In this document: piece by piece, positions 1 to 8,609 of the stretch
Position numbering within the stretch: position 1 is the stretch's first letter
Layout of the letters: each line of letters opens with the position of its first letter
Assembly: GCA_964580185.1 (NCBI GenBank)
Contig: CAZOJQ010000029.1
Span: 1 to 37,426 of the forward strand
Origin: CAYWWY01 sp964580185
GTDB taxonomy: Bacteria > Thermotogota > Thermotogae > MWEM01
Direction of reading: 5' to 3'
DNA length: 37,426 bases
Notes under the pieces: model-generated
Databases searched by the model: none
What the model saw: the letters and a program-made list of their open reading frames with translations, nothing else
What the model was told of the DNA's origin: nothing
Translations under genes and position numbers: made by a program

Positions 1-587
1 TTTGTGATCTGGACACTGGCCACTAAACCCAAGAGCGTATCATGGAAAATGACGAGCAATACAGCCGTCATAGCTCCAATTCCGCTTAAGATGCCCCATG
101 GTGAAGTATCGGCCAAATTGGAAATTACCAAAATGGCAACAACCACATACATGATCAACTTGACAACCGTTGCATAGCTTTTGATTGGGCGGTTCCGCGC
201 TATGTCTTTCTCTTGAAACGAATCGGTGACGGTATCCAAGAATGCATCAAGGACGATCGCTCCCACAAGAATCATAAAAGCAGAGGCCAAGCGTTGAATG
301 ATCCCCTGAATATCAGGAAATACTGGGGCAAAAGCATAGATGACAATACCAGGGATCAGCAAAGCCAGTTTTCGAAGAACACTCCTCTTTTTCAAGCTTT
401 TTGTCCACTTCGGAAAGGCTCTACTGACAATCTGTTCCAAAGGCCGGACAAGAATCCACTGGAACAAATACCGGGAAAGGATAGCCAAAGCGCCTATTAT
501 GATCCAAGTCAACGTATTCGCAAACACGTTCCCTAATAGATCAGACATTCCCATTGATATGAACCAGTTAGCAAAAAAAAGGACCAT
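1..587 (-). CDS. MscS-family mechanosensitive channel, N-terminal part (cut by window edge)
   Basis: Translation of the minus strand from the ATG at 587 stays open to the left window edge, giving about 195 residues of the N-terminal part; the C-terminus lies outside. Several hydrophobic segments are visible (about residues 22-45, 75-95, 100-118, 140-162 and 168 onward). The stretch RPIKSYATVVKL followed by GIGAMTAVLLVIFHDTLLGL is the pore-helix region typical of the YbdG/MscM-like branch of MscS channels, which release solutes on hypo-osmotic shock. A good ribosome site (AAAGGAG) precedes the ATG. It lies 19 bases behind the SsnA-like gene and is probably the last gene of the guaA operon seen here. 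The family call is firm; the exact subgroup is inferred from that motif. Confidence 0.85.
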   Translation of the reverse strand, partial: MVLFFANWFISMGMSDLLGNVFANTLTWIIIGALAILSRYLFQWILVRPLEQIVSRAFPKWTKSLKKRSVLRKLALLIPGIVIYAFAPVFPDIQGIIQRLASAFMILVGAIVLDAFLDTVTDSFQEKDIARNRPIKSYATVVKLIMYVVVAILVISNLADTSPWGILSGIGAMTAVLLVIFHDTLLGLVASVQIT

Positions 588-606
588 CAAATCTCCTTTC
601 GTTCCG

Positions 607-1944
607 TTATTCTTGAATCCGCTGCCAAAATCCTTTAGCCCATTTTTGCGCTTCAGTACTTATATCTCTCAGAGGAAGAATTAATTCCCCATTCTCTAAC
701 AGGAACCGCCCTGCAACAATCAGGTCTCTGGGCCGTTCTGTTTCCATGATTCCATAGAAGAAATGGCTTCCAAAATTGCTTTGATCCATTGGAGTCGGAG
801 GGGTGTAGTCGTAAGTAATTAAATCAGCCCCATATCCTGCTTCGATCTTACCAATCGGAATACCCAATAGTCGGGAAAGGATATCAGAATTCTGTTCCCA
901 AGCAACTTGATACAGCTTCTCCAGACCAAAACCGATGGGGCTTTGCTCGGAATGGTGTTGACTGAGCAGCAGAACCCGCATTTCACGAGTCATATCTGTT
1001 CCAAAACCATCATTTCCCAATAACACCGGGATATCCCAACTCCAGAATCGGTTGACAAGGGGAAGTCCTACCCCGTTATTCATATTGGATTGGGGGTTTA
1101 CAACTATGCGCGCATTTTGACTTTGAATGATCAAACCATCCTCTTGGTTGATGTGGATGCAATGAGCCAGTACTGAGGATTCACGAATCAATCCATATCG
1201 ATGGAGCCGCTGAACCGCGCTCATTCCATGGCGCTCCACATGGAACTCTCCATCTTCCTTACCTTCAGCTACATGAACATGAATCGGCATGGGAATATTC
1301 GCGATCTCTTTGAGGGTTGAGTCTTCTAGGGTAAAACTCGCATGAAGACCCAACATTCCATTGGCCATTTTGCTTTGATTTCGTTGTTGGATCCAATCCC
1401 GGAATTCCCAGTTTTCTTCAATGGCTTCTCGAGTCTTATCCTTACCATATCGATCCGATGTTTCATAGGAGAAGATCCCACGCAACCCTGCCACTTCTAC
1501 CATGGATTTATATAGGATTTGAAGGCTTCCTTTAATACAACTTGGTGATGCATGATGGTCGATAAATGATCCAACCCCATTTCGAATCATATCCAGAGCG
1601 CATATTAAACCACTATAATATATGTCTTGCTCGTTGAGCTTTTGATCAATCTTCCACCACAGTTGTTCCAAAATATGGAGGAAGGTTTTGGGGTGAAACG
1701 GAGCAACCGATAACCCCCGAGCGAAGGTTGAATAGACATGCGTATGACAATTGGTATGCGCAGGCATAAGGATCTTCCCATACCCATGGATGATCCCGCC
1801 TTGAATATCGGTTTCACGAGGCGGTTGACCACGAAATACTTGAACGATCTGGGCCCCTTCAATCACTACCCCACCAAAAAACAGCTCTCCGTGGGCACCA
1901 CCCGTATAGACCCAAAAGTCCCTTAATATCAGTGGATCGTTCAT
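607..1944 (-). CDS. SsnA-like metal-dependent aminohydrolase
   Basis: A 445-residue amidohydrolase-superfamily protein. The metal-binding HxH is at residues 67-69 (CHTHVYSTFARG), followed by FIDHHASP, HVHVAEG, AHCIHI and GNDGFGTDM, the remaining metal and catalytic signatures of the guanine deaminase/chlorohydrolase/SsnA group. NPQSNMNNG also fits SsnA. Members deaminate or dechlorinate nitrogen heterocycles, many of them purines or pyrimidines; the substrate of SsnA itself is not settled. The ATG overlaps the stop of the upstream nicotinamidase-like gene (TAATG), so the two are translationally coupled, and guaA lies just before. Purine or related base salvage is therefore a reasonable inference, not shown. 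The length is normal for the family. Confidence 0.85.
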   Translation of the reverse strand: MNDPLILRDFWVYTGGAHGELFFGGVVIEGAQIVQVFRGQPPRETDIQGGIIHGYGKILMPAHTNCHTHVYSTFARGLSVAPFHPKTFLHILEQLWWKIDQKLNEQDIYYSGLICALDMIRNGVGSFIDHHASPSCIKGSLQILYKSMVEVAGLRGIFSYETSDRYGKDKTREAIEENWEFRDWIQQRNQSKMANGMLGLHASFTLEDSTLKEIANIPMPIHVHVAEGKEDGEFHVERHGMSAVQRLHRYGLIRESSVLAHCIHINQEDGLIIQSQNARIVVNPQSNMNNGVGLPLVNRFWSWDIPVLLGNDGFGTDMTREMRVLLLSQHHSEQSPIGFGLEKLYQVAWEQNSDILSRLLGIPIGKIEAGYGADLITYDYTPPTPMDQSNFGSHFFYGIMETERPRDLIVAGRFLLENGELILPLRDISTEAQKWAKGFWQRIQE

Positions 1945-2495
1945 TATAACACCTTCTTCGGAATATCGGAAAAACGAACATGAAAGGTTTCTTTCATCTG
2001 ACGTAAGGCAAATTGATGATCTTCTTCTTGGAAGCTACCCAAAGCATCCGGATAAACGACAATATCATACCCTTGGTAGAATAAGCCTTCCACGGTATAC
2101 AAAACACATATATGGGTCGTCACTCCACAAATATGAACTTCTTGAATCTTCAACTGCCTGAGAATATGACAAAGGGGTGTCTGCTCCATCGCTGAAAAGA
2201 AGGGTTTATAAACTCGGATCCACCGATTGTATCCTTTCAATGCTTGGACCACGTCTTCCACAAGTTGAGCGCCTATTGAATCAGCAATGCAGTGAGGACC
2301 GAATTGATCAAACTCACGAACCTCCCCCCAATGCCAATCTTGAGTTGTTATTATCGGAAGGCCTTTTGCAACAAACGATTCGATCAAAGATAATGAAGGC
2401 ATCAATGCCTTCTTAGATCCCGGAGAGAATAATGCTCCTTGAGGATCGATAAAGTCGTTTTGAAGATCGGTAACAATAAGCGCTGGATTTCTCAT
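1944..2495 (-). CDS. Isochorismatase/nicotinamidase-family hydrolase
   Basis: A 183-residue cysteine hydrolase of the isochorismatase superfamily. The catalytic triad is visible as D10 (VTDLQNDF), K97 (VYKPFFSA) and C130 (GVTTHICVLYT). D53 and H55 (TQDWHW) and H68 (GPHC) match the metal site of nicotinamidases, so nicotinamide or a similar amide is the best guess for the substrate. The reading frame can be extended to an ATG at 2513, but that codon has no ribosome site and would overlap guaA. The ATG at 2495 follows GGGAGTGA at good spacing and is preferred. The gene starts 8 bases after guaA and its stop overlaps the start of the SsnA-like gene, so all three share one message. Confidence 0.85.
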   Translation of the reverse strand: MRNPALIVTDLQNDFIDPQGALFSPGSKKALMPSLSLIESFVAKGLPIITTQDWHWGEVREFDQFGPHCIADSIGAQLVEDVVQALKGYNRWIRVYKPFFSAMEQTPLCHILRQLKIQEVHICGVTTHICVLYTVEGLFYQGYDIVVYPDALGSFQEEDHQFALRQMKETFHVRFSDIPKKVL

Positions 2496-2503
2496 ATAAT
2501 GGT

Positions 2504-4039
2504 TCACTCCCATTCAATAGTCCCGGGCGGTTTCGAAGTGATATCGTAAACAACGCGATTGATCTCAGGAATTTGATTGGTAATCTTTCGGGAAGTGCGG
2601 TCGAGAAGGTCATAAGGGAACCGAGTCCAATCCGCAGTCATTCCTTCTATGCTGTTCACACCGCGAAGGGCCAATGTATAACCATAGGTTCGTCTATCTC
2701 CAACTACTCCGACGCTTTTGCTATCCAAAAGGACGGCAAAAGCCTGCCATGTTTGATCATACCAATTCGTTTCTCGTAAAGTCTCTAGAAATAGAGCATC
2801 TGCGTTTTGAAGAATCCGAATCTTTTCTTCCGTTACTTCTCCCAAACAGCGAATCGCAAGGCCTGGCCCGGGAAAAGGATGCCTTTGGAGCATTGATTTC
2901 GGCATTCCTAAGAGGAAGCCCACTTTACGAACTTCATCTTTGAATAGGTAGCGGATTGGCTCGATCAACTCTAAGGACATTTGATCGGGAAGTCCTCCCA
3001 CATTATGGTGCGATTTGATATGAGAAGCATTTCCTGTGCTCGAGTGGGCGCTTTCGATCACATCGGAATAGATCGTGCCTTGCACCAGAAACCGATGATT
3101 CGGGATTCTTTTTGCTTCGCGTTCAAAGACTCGGATAAAGGTTTCCCCGATCCGCTTCCTCTTAGTTTCGGGATCTGCGACACCCTTCAATGCATGAAAA
3201 AACTCGCCTTTCGCATCGACGGTTCGAATCTCCATCTGAAAGGATTCTGAGAAAACTTGGTTGACCTCTTTGGCTTCGTTTTTTCGCAAAAAACCGGTAT
3301 CGATTAAGATATTGGTCAATTGTTTCCCAACAGCCCGATGGGTCAAAACGGAAGCAACGGAAGAATCCACCCCACCCGAAAAACCACTGACCAGTGAATA
3401 GTCTCCAATTGTTTTTCGCAAATGATCAATCGTATCGGCAATATAATCTTGAAGTTCCCATCGGTCTAAAAACGAACACACTCGGAAGAGAAAGTTTTCA
3501 AGGATTTGATTCCCGTAATGGGTATGAGCGACTTCAGGATGAAATTGAATGCCATAAACCGGACCTTCGATATATTCTGCCGCCGAAATTCCACCCTCTT
3601 TGGAACCCCCAATCATCGGAAAAGAGGAAGGTAGCTTGATCACACTATCCCCATGGCTCATCCAGACCTGGAAATGATCCGGCAAACCATCGAAAATAAG
3701 TGATTCTTTTACGGTCAGGAACTCACACTTTCCATACTCCTGATTGTCAGAAGCAGCTATCTCGCCACCGAAACGTTTGGCGAGCAGTTGAAATCCATAA
3801 CAGATCCCCAAGACAGGGATTCTTTTTTCGATAATCTTTGGGAATACCCGAGGAAGGCCTGGGGCATTCGGATCGTTTACGCTTGCAGGTCCACCAGAAA
3901 GAATGATCCCCTGAACGTTCCGGAGGTCAAGAGGACGATCCGGGGAGCATACTTCAGAATAAATGTGAAATTCGCGAATTCTTCGAGCAATGAGTTGTGT
4001 ATATTGAGAACCATAATCCAAAATTAGTAATTTCTGCAT
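2504..4039 (-). CDS. guaA: GMP synthase (glutamine-hydrolysing)
   Basis: Converts XMP, ATP and glutamine to GMP, the last step of guanine nucleotide synthesis. The 511 residues contain a class I glutamine amidotransferase domain with nucleophile C80 (GICYGFQLLA) and the His/Glu pair in GIQFHPEVAHT, an ATP pyrophosphatase domain with the P-loop SGGVDSS, and a complete C-terminal dimerisation domain ending in KPPGTIEWE. I chose the ATG at 4039, which follows GAGGTG; a TTG one codon upstream is less likely. It is the first gene of an operon with the nicotinamidase-like and SsnA-like genes and has its own strong promoter. No guanine or purine riboswitch is visible in the short leader. Confidence 0.98.
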   Translation of the reverse strand: MQKLLILDYGSQYTQLIARRIREFHIYSEVCSPDRPLDLRNVQGIILSGGPASVNDPNAPGLPRVFPKIIEKRIPVLGICYGFQLLAKRFGGEIAASDNQEYGKCEFLTVKESLIFDGLPDHFQVWMSHGDSVIKLPSSFPMIGGSKEGGISAAEYIEGPVYGIQFHPEVAHTHYGNQILENFLFRVCSFLDRWELQDYIADTIDHLRKTIGDYSLVSGFSGGVDSSVASVLTHRAVGKQLTNILIDTGFLRKNEAKEVNQVFSESFQMEIRTVDAKGEFFHALKGVADPETKRKRIGETFIRVFEREAKRIPNHRFLVQGTIYSDVIESAHSSTGNASHIKSHHNVGGLPDQMSLELIEPIRYLFKDEVRKVGFLLGMPKSMLQRHPFPGPGLAIRCLGEVTEEKIRILQNADALFLETLRETNWYDQTWQAFAVLLDSKSVGVVGDRRTYGYTLALRGVNSIEGMTADWTRFPYDLLDRTSRKITNQIPEINRVVYDITSKPPGTIEWE

Positions 4040-4081
4040 CAATGCACCTCATCATATATCGGTTGTCCGATCGTTTGCTGT

Positions 4082-4110
4082 ATTATACCGGATCTTGATC
4101 GTCTTTTCAA
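4082..4110 (-). promoter_or_regulatory. Sigma-70-type promoter of the guaA operon
   Basis: On the minus strand, TTGAAA (4105-4110) and a consensus TATAAT (4082-4087) are separated by 17 bases. The expected start of transcription is about 35 bases ahead of the guaA ATG. Confidence 0.8.
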
Positions 4111-4149
4111 ATCTTTGTTCCCTTGACCCGATTGCGTATAGCGCCCAAC

Positions 4150-5343
4150 TTATGCCGTATGGATCGGATGATCTTTTGGAACAAAAATCCAAATGGTACA
4201 AGCTCCAGCGAGCATAATTAGCGCCATTGCAAGAAACATCATCTTGAAAGAAACCAGAGAGAGCAAACCAGCTACCAATGGGCCAATCAATAGCCCAAAA
4301 GACCGGGAAGCGTGTAGAAACCCCATAAACTCAGCCCGGCGATGGTGCGGACTATGGGTCGTTATATACGTTGAAGCCCCATTAAAGAAAACACCAAATG
4401 CCAGTCCAAGAAAGCTATAGGCAAGTCCTACAAAAACTGCGTTTTGAGCGAAAAAAAACCAAATCGGTACGATCGCGCTAAAAAAAATCCCGATGAATGT
4501 GCTCCATACCGATCCAAAACGAGCGATAATTTTTCGAGAATATAGATGGGAAGGAATCTGAAGCAGGGGATTTATGGAAGAAAGAATAACAGCAAGAGAA
4601 GCTGAAAGTAGAACATCTTCAGTGATGTAAACAAAAATGGCTGACTGAACCCCCGCAATTCCCATTTGACGGAGAAAACTTGACAGATAGATTGCCCATA
4701 AGCCATGCTCTTTGAGCGGTTTCGGGTCTTTGATTAAGGGAAAAAACCGAGAGAGAAAACCGCCTCCTTGGTGCACACGAACTTCGCGTTTTCCCTCAGG
4801 AATCCGCAAAGATAACAAGGCAGGAAGCCAGGCAAAAGCGGCAAAAAACCAAATCGCATTCCGTGGACTGAGCCAAATAAACAAAACAGAAAGAACGACT
4901 CTACCCATGAACATACCAATCGAAGTGGAAGCATTCAGAAAAGAAAAAGAACGCGCGGTATCTTTTACAGAAATCTGAGTGTAATCTGCAGTGAGTGCCA
5001 TTGAAATCGGTTCGAATCCGCCGCAAAACATCGCGACAAGAACGGAAACGAGAATAAATCCACCGATATGATCGACAAAATTGTATAGAGGGTAGATAAA
5101 GCATAGGGCTATGAGCGTAATGAAAAGTACGGGGACTCTCCGCTTGCGCATATCCGACAACGCACCCCATGCGGGACTGAACAAAGTCATCGTGCCGCCA
5201 CGCACTGTGGACAACATACTGATCCAGAAAACACTAATACCGATTTCTCTCAGCTGCGCCTGGAGAAGCATACCGAACGTAAAAGTGACAAAAATGCGAA
5301 ATCCTGCTACAACCCATAATCGGGATGCTGGAGAAATCCTCAA
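4150..5343 (-). CDS. Major facilitator superfamily transporter
   Basis: A 397-residue integral membrane protein with about 12 hydrophobic segments and the MFS loop signature in WGALSDMRKRRVP after the second helix (a G-x-L-x-D-x-x-x-R variant). The long central loop RIPEGKREVRVHQGGG separates the two six-helix halves. The overall look is that of drug/proton antiporters, but the substrate cannot be read from the sequence. The start is set at TTG 5343 because GGGAGG lies 7 bases upstream; the TTG at 5358 would place the ribosome site inside the gene. It stands alone: divergent from the DUF457 gene, with guaA starting again from its own promoter downstream. I see no hairpin terminator between it and guaA. 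Confidence 0.85.
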   Translation of the reverse strand: MRISPASRLWVVAGFRIFVTFTFGMLLQAQLREIGISVFWISMLSTVRGGTMTLFSPAWGALSDMRKRRVPVLFITLIALCFIYPLYNFVDHIGGFILVSVLVAMFCGGFEPISMALTADYTQISVKDTARSFSFLNASTSIGMFMGRVVLSVLFIWLSPRNAIWFFAAFAWLPALLSLRIPEGKREVRVHQGGGFLSRFFPLIKDPKPLKEHGLWAIYLSSFLRQMGIAGVQSAIFVYITEDVLLSASLAVILSSINPLLQIPSHLYSRKIIARFGSVWSTFIGIFFSAIVPIWFFFAQNAVFVGLAYSFLGLAFGVFFNGASTYITTHSPHHRRAEFMGFLHASRSFGLLIGPLVAGLLSLVSFKMMFLAMALIMLAGACTIWIFVPKDHPIHTA

Positions 5344-5383
5344 CGAAAAACCTCCCAACCCATTTTGGTTCTATTTCCTTACT

Positions 5384-5392
5384 ATTATATCA
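5384..5392 (-). promoter_or_regulatory. Extended -10 promoter of the MFS gene
   Basis: TGATATAAT on the minus strand (TG, one base, perfect TATAAT). No good -35 lies at the right distance, which is usual for extended -10 promoters. Confidence 0.6.
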
Positions 5393-5428
5393 TGAAAGGC
5401 GCACCGACAGGATTTCTTTATCTTCAGG

Positions 5429-5448
5429 AAAGTATGATACAATCAGAG
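5429..5448 (+). promoter_or_regulatory. Extended -10 promoter of the DUF457 gene, within a repeated 20-mer
   Basis: TGATACAAT (5435-5443) gives an extended -10. The whole 20-base stretch AAAGTATGATACAATCAGAG occurs again, on the minus strand, at 34358-34377, in front of the RNase Z-like gene. Confidence 0.6.
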
Positions 5449-5483
5449 AAATAAAACCCATTATTCCCCAAAAGGAGCGTTGG

Positions 5484-6074
5484 ATGCCCAACTTCAAGAC
5501 TCATATTGGATCAGGTGTCGGACTATACCCTTTGCTTGTGCTCATTCACGAGTTGGTGCAGGTAAATGTCAAAAACGAACAGATTCGCCAATGGTTGATT
5601 GTCGACCCAGTGATCATTGCTATAGGATACGCGGTATTCGTTTTTTCTGCTGATGCGCCGGATATCGATCATCCAGATTCCATCATTCAACGGATTGCCC
5701 GATTGCTCTTAGGCATTGTCGTTACAACCATGGTTTTTTTCCGGCTTTATGAGTACTGGAATCGCAATCAGGCGTTTGATCGATGGGTCCCTTTGATCAG
5801 CTTGGCTTTTTTTATCGCGATCCTCGTGGGAGTATTCGCAACCCTGATCTTCACTCATTTCATGCCCAGACACCGAGGAGTGATTCATACTGTTTGGGCG
5901 GGCGTTCTATACGCTTTGATCATTGCAGGCGGATACTGGCTATTTCAACAAGGGACCCTTCAAAGGCAATTATTGATAAACCACACGATTTATTTGGGAG
6001 TTTCTTCTTTTTTGGGATATCTGTTGCACATTTCCCTGGATCGTTTGGTCACTCGCATCAGAAGAAAACCATAG
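5484..6074 (+). CDS. Membrane-bound metal-dependent hydrolase, DUF457/YdjM-like
   Basis: A 196-residue membrane protein. The polar motif SADAPDIDHPDS after the second helix, HRGVIHT in the middle and GYLLHISLDRLV near the end supply the conserved Asp and His residues of the DUF457 (YdjM) family, called inner-membrane metal-dependent hydrolases on the strength of those residues; the substrate is unknown. About five transmembrane segments are visible. The ATG at 5484 follows AAAGGAG; the longer open frame from 5325 has no support. It is a single gene behind an extended -10 promoter and converges on the queuosine-transporter gene with only 2 bases between the stops. Confidence 0.75.
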   Translation: MPNFKTHIGSGVGLYPLLVLIHELVQVNVKNEQIRQWLIVDPVIIAIGYAVFVFSADAPDIDHPDSIIQRIARLLLGIVVTTMVFFRLYEYWNRNQAFDRWVPLISLAFFIAILVGVFATLIFTHFMPRHRGVIHTVWAGVLYALIIAGGYWLFQQGTLQRQLLINHTIYLGVSSFLGYLLHISLDRLVTRIRRKP

Positions 6075-6076
6075 GT

Positions 6077-6790
6077 TCAGGAATTCGACTGGGTATTCGC
6101 ATTCGATTGGGTTTGGATATGCATTCGCGCAAATTTCCTACCCAAATAGAGAAACGGCGTATCCAAGACAGCAACGATCACTTTTAGGAGAAAGGTAGTC
6201 ATAAAAATTTCCCAAAAGACTGGCCACTCAAAAATTCCAGCGAACGCGATCGAGCAAAAGATCGTAGTGTCGATGAGCTGGCTTACAATCGTGGAGCAAT
6301 TGTTACGAAGCCAAAGATGCTTCCCTTTGGTTATGGTTTTCCAAAATTGAAACGCCCAAATATCATGAAACTGGGAAAGAATATAAGCGGTTATGCTCCC
6401 CAAAGCTACGCGTGGCAATATCTGAAAGAGAGCTTGAAAATGGGGGTGAGCAAAATCGGACGGGGCGGGATGAAAAGCCAAGGAAATCTGCATATAGAGC
6501 GTTGTCAAGATCAGAGCGGCAAAACCAAGGATTACTCCTTTTCTGGCTTCCTTTTTCCCATATACTTCGCTCAAAATGTCGGTGGAAAAGAAAATCCCTC
6601 CGTAAAGAATATTCCCCAGAGTTGCGGTCAATCCGAACAGTTCAACTGTTTTCAGCACTTGGATGGTACACAAAATGATATTCATTACGATCAGGAAGAA
6701 CAAACCCTGTTTTCCGAAAAAGAAGACAAACACCAAAGACACACTTAGGTCCAGGATCAAAAAGCCCAACCAGAGGAGTTCGTTACTCAT
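6077..6790 (-). CDS. Queuosine precursor transporter-like protein (VUT/YhhQ family)
   Basis: A 237-residue integral membrane protein with about six transmembrane helices. NILYGGIFFSTDILSEVYGKKEARKGV is the hallmark of the VUT/YhhQ family (DUF165), which takes up queuosine precursors such as preQ0 or preQ1; RNNCSTIVSQLIDTTIF is the second conserved block. The C-terminal tail IQTQSNANTQSNS is a low-complexity repeat coded by a degenerate 18-base repeat (6080-6115) and is probably not part of the core fold. Many relatives sit behind preQ1 riboswitches, but I find none in the 5' region. The gene is divergent from ffh, with its own extended -10 promoter at 6818-6826. Confidence 0.88.
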   Translation of the reverse strand: MSNELLWLGFLILDLSVSLVFVFFFGKQGLFFLIVMNIILCTIQVLKTVELFGLTATLGNILYGGIFFSTDILSEVYGKKEARKGVILGFAALILTTLYMQISLAFHPAPSDFAHPHFQALFQILPRVALGSITAYILSQFHDIWAFQFWKTITKGKHLWLRNNCSTIVSQLIDTTIFCSIAFAGIFEWPVFWEIFMTTFLLKVIVAVLDTPFLYLGRKFARMHIQTQSNANTQSNS

Positions 6791-6817
6791 ATAGTCACCT
6801 TCACTTATGATACTCCG

Positions 6818-6826
6818 ATTGTACCA
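6818..6826 (-). promoter_or_regulatory. Extended -10 promoter of the YhhQ-like gene
   Basis: TGGTACAAT on the minus strand, about 28 bases ahead of the ATG; the -35 is weak. Confidence 0.55.
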
Positions 6827-6906
6827 TATATCCCTTTATGATCTTCATCCAGATGAATTCACCGCGCTAATCACAAATATGTAATATTTTATACATCTAA
6901 TAGAAC

Positions 6907-6935
6907 TTGACACTGAGCCCTTGATTCGGTATACT
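6907..6935 (+). promoter_or_regulatory. Sigma-70-type promoter of the ffh operon
   Basis: A perfect TTGACA (6907-6912), 17-base spacer and TATACT (6930-6935), about 25 bases ahead of the ffh ATG. It probably drives the whole ffh-to-rbgA gene string, since the next gaps are very small. Confidence 0.85.
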
Positions 6936-6960
6936 CGACCGGCAATAAAGGAGCATTCTC

Positions 6961-8274
6961 ATGTTTGAAAATCTACAAGAAAAAATCGCCCGGGCAATGA
7001 AAACCCTGAAAGGGCAGGGCAAAATTTCAGAAAAGAACATTTCGGATGCTGTCCAGATGGTCAAAATGTCCCTTCTCGAAGCGGATGTGAACTATAAGGT
7101 CGTGAAGGACTTCATTCAAGTGGTAAAAGAAAAAGCCCTAGGAAGCGAAGTATTGGACAGTTTGACTCCTGATCAGCAATTTATCAAAATTATCAATCTT
7201 GAGCTACAGCAGCTGATGGGGGAAAAAAACGAGAAACTGGACTTTGTTCGCAAACCTTCTGCAATTATGCTTGTGGGTTTACAGGGAAGTGGGAAGACAA
7301 CTACATCTGCCAAGCTCGCTCACTGGATTAAACGATCCGGAAGGAAAGTGATGCTTGTTGCTGCTGATGTATATCGTCCCGCTGCCATTGAACAACTAGA
7401 AACCCTAGGACATAGTATTGATGTGCCAGTATGTACGGGAGATCGAAAAAAACCATTGCAGATTGTCGCACAAGCAATGAAAGAAGCAATAAAGACCAAT
7501 ACCGATGTTGTTTTGTTGGACACAGCAGGCCGCTTGCATATTGATGAAGTGATGATGAAAGAATTGCGGGCTATCCACCAACAAGTAAATCCCGACGAAG
7601 TTCTAATGGTTTTGGATGCTATGATCGGCCAAGATGCTGTACAATCGGCAAAGGTTTTTAATGATCATCTTGGGGTTAGTGGATTTGTTCTCACCAAAAT
7701 GGATGGAGATACAAGAGGTGGAGTGGCGCTTTCTATCCGTAAAGTGACAGGAAAACCGATTAAGTTTATTGGCATCAGCGAAAAGACAGATGGATTGGAA
7801 CCGTTTTTTCCGGACCGCATGGCTTCCAGGATTCTCGGCATGGGTGATATGATCAGCCTGATCGAAAAGCTGGAAATGACCATGGATGAAGAAAAAGCAA
7901 AAAAGATGGAGAAAAAATTCCGCAAAGCCGAGTTCTCGTTCGATGACTTTTTGGATCAGCTCCGGCAAATTCGGAAAATGGGGTCGTTTGCGTCTTTGTT
8001 GGAGATGCTTCCCGGGGCTTCGAAACTAAAGGATGTTCAAATGGATGAAAACCGAATCCGTCATGTAGAGGCATTGATCCAATCCATGACTCCGATAGAA
8101 CGTTCAAATCCACGCGTAATCAACTATTCCCGCAAAAAACGGATTGCCTTGGGTTCAGGCCGCCCTCTTTCAGAGGTTTCTCGGTTATTGGATCAGTTTG
8201 ATCAAATGAAGAAGATGGTGAAGCGGATCAACCAAACTGGCGGAAAAGGAATGAAAGGATTTCCTTTTGGATAA
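6961..8274 (+). CDS. ffh: Signal recognition particle GTPase Ffh (SRP54)
   Basis: The protein part of the signal recognition particle: it binds hydrophobic signal sequences on ribosomes and delivers them to the FtsY receptor. The 437 residues show the N-terminal four-helix bundle, the GTPase domain with P-loop GLQGSGKT at 106-113, DTAGR and TKMDGDTRGG, and a C-terminal M domain (RKMGSFASLLEMLPG, then SRKKRIALGSG, which binds the SRP RNA). The ATG follows AAAGGAG. The SRP RNA gene is not in the window. It is the first gene of a ribosome and membrane-targeting operon; rpsP follows after 44 bases. Confidence 0.98.
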   Translation: MFENLQEKIARAMKTLKGQGKISEKNISDAVQMVKMSLLEADVNYKVVKDFIQVVKEKALGSEVLDSLTPDQQFIKIINLELQQLMGEKNEKLDFVRKPSAIMLVGLQGSGKTTTSAKLAHWIKRSGRKVMLVAADVYRPAAIEQLETLGHSIDVPVCTGDRKKPLQIVAQAMKEAIKTNTDVVLLDTAGRLHIDEVMMKELRAIHQQVNPDEVLMVLDAMIGQDAVQSAKVFNDHLGVSGFVLTKMDGDTRGGVALSIRKVTGKPIKFIGISEKTDGLEPFFPDRMASRILGMGDMISLIEKLEMTMDEEKAKKMEKKFRKAEFSFDDFLDQLRQIRKMGSFASLLEMLPGASKLKDVQMDENRIRHVEALIQSMTPIERSNPRVINYSRKKRIALGSGRPLSEVSRLLDQFDQMKKMVKRINQTGGKGMKGFPFG

Positions 8275-8318
8275 AGGATAATAGTGGTTCCAACACAATA
8301 GAGGAGGTAGAAAGGTAC

Positions 8319-8609
8319 ATGGTAAAAATCCGATTGACTAGAATGGGAAAAAGAAAGATGCCCTTTTATAGGGTCGTGGTCATGGACCAAAAAAAACGCA
8401 GAGACGGTACATATATCGAGTCACTGGGTTTCTATGATCCAATGAATGACCCTGCGGTTACCAAACTGGATCTGGATAGAGCCCTCGAATGGCTGGTAAA
8501 AGGCGCTCAGCCTACTGATTCTGTTCGGAGCATTTTCCGAAAACACGGAGTGATGGAAAAGCTACATGCCATTAAAAACGCGCCTTTAGAGAAAAAGGCG
8601 GAAGAATAG
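8319..8609 (+). CDS. rpsP: 30S ribosomal protein S16
   Basis: A 96-residue small-subunit protein. The N-terminus MVKIRLTRMGKRKMPFYRVVV is a textbook S16 start and GTYIESLGFYDP is the next conserved block. AGGAGG precedes the ATG. Its stop overlaps the GTG start of khpA (TAGTG), the usual rpsP-khpA-rimM-trmD order of many bacteria. Confidence 0.98.
   Translation: MVKIRLTRMGKRKMPFYRVVVMDQKKRRDGTYIESLGFYDPMNDPAVTKLDLDRALEWLVKGAQPTDSVRSIFRKHGVMEKLHAIKNAPLEKKAEE

Noticed and set aside
6791..6906. preQ1 riboswitch in front of the queuosine-transporter gene
   Set aside because: The expected leader between the -10 and the ATG is under 30 bases and contains no aptamer-like stem or A-rich tail.
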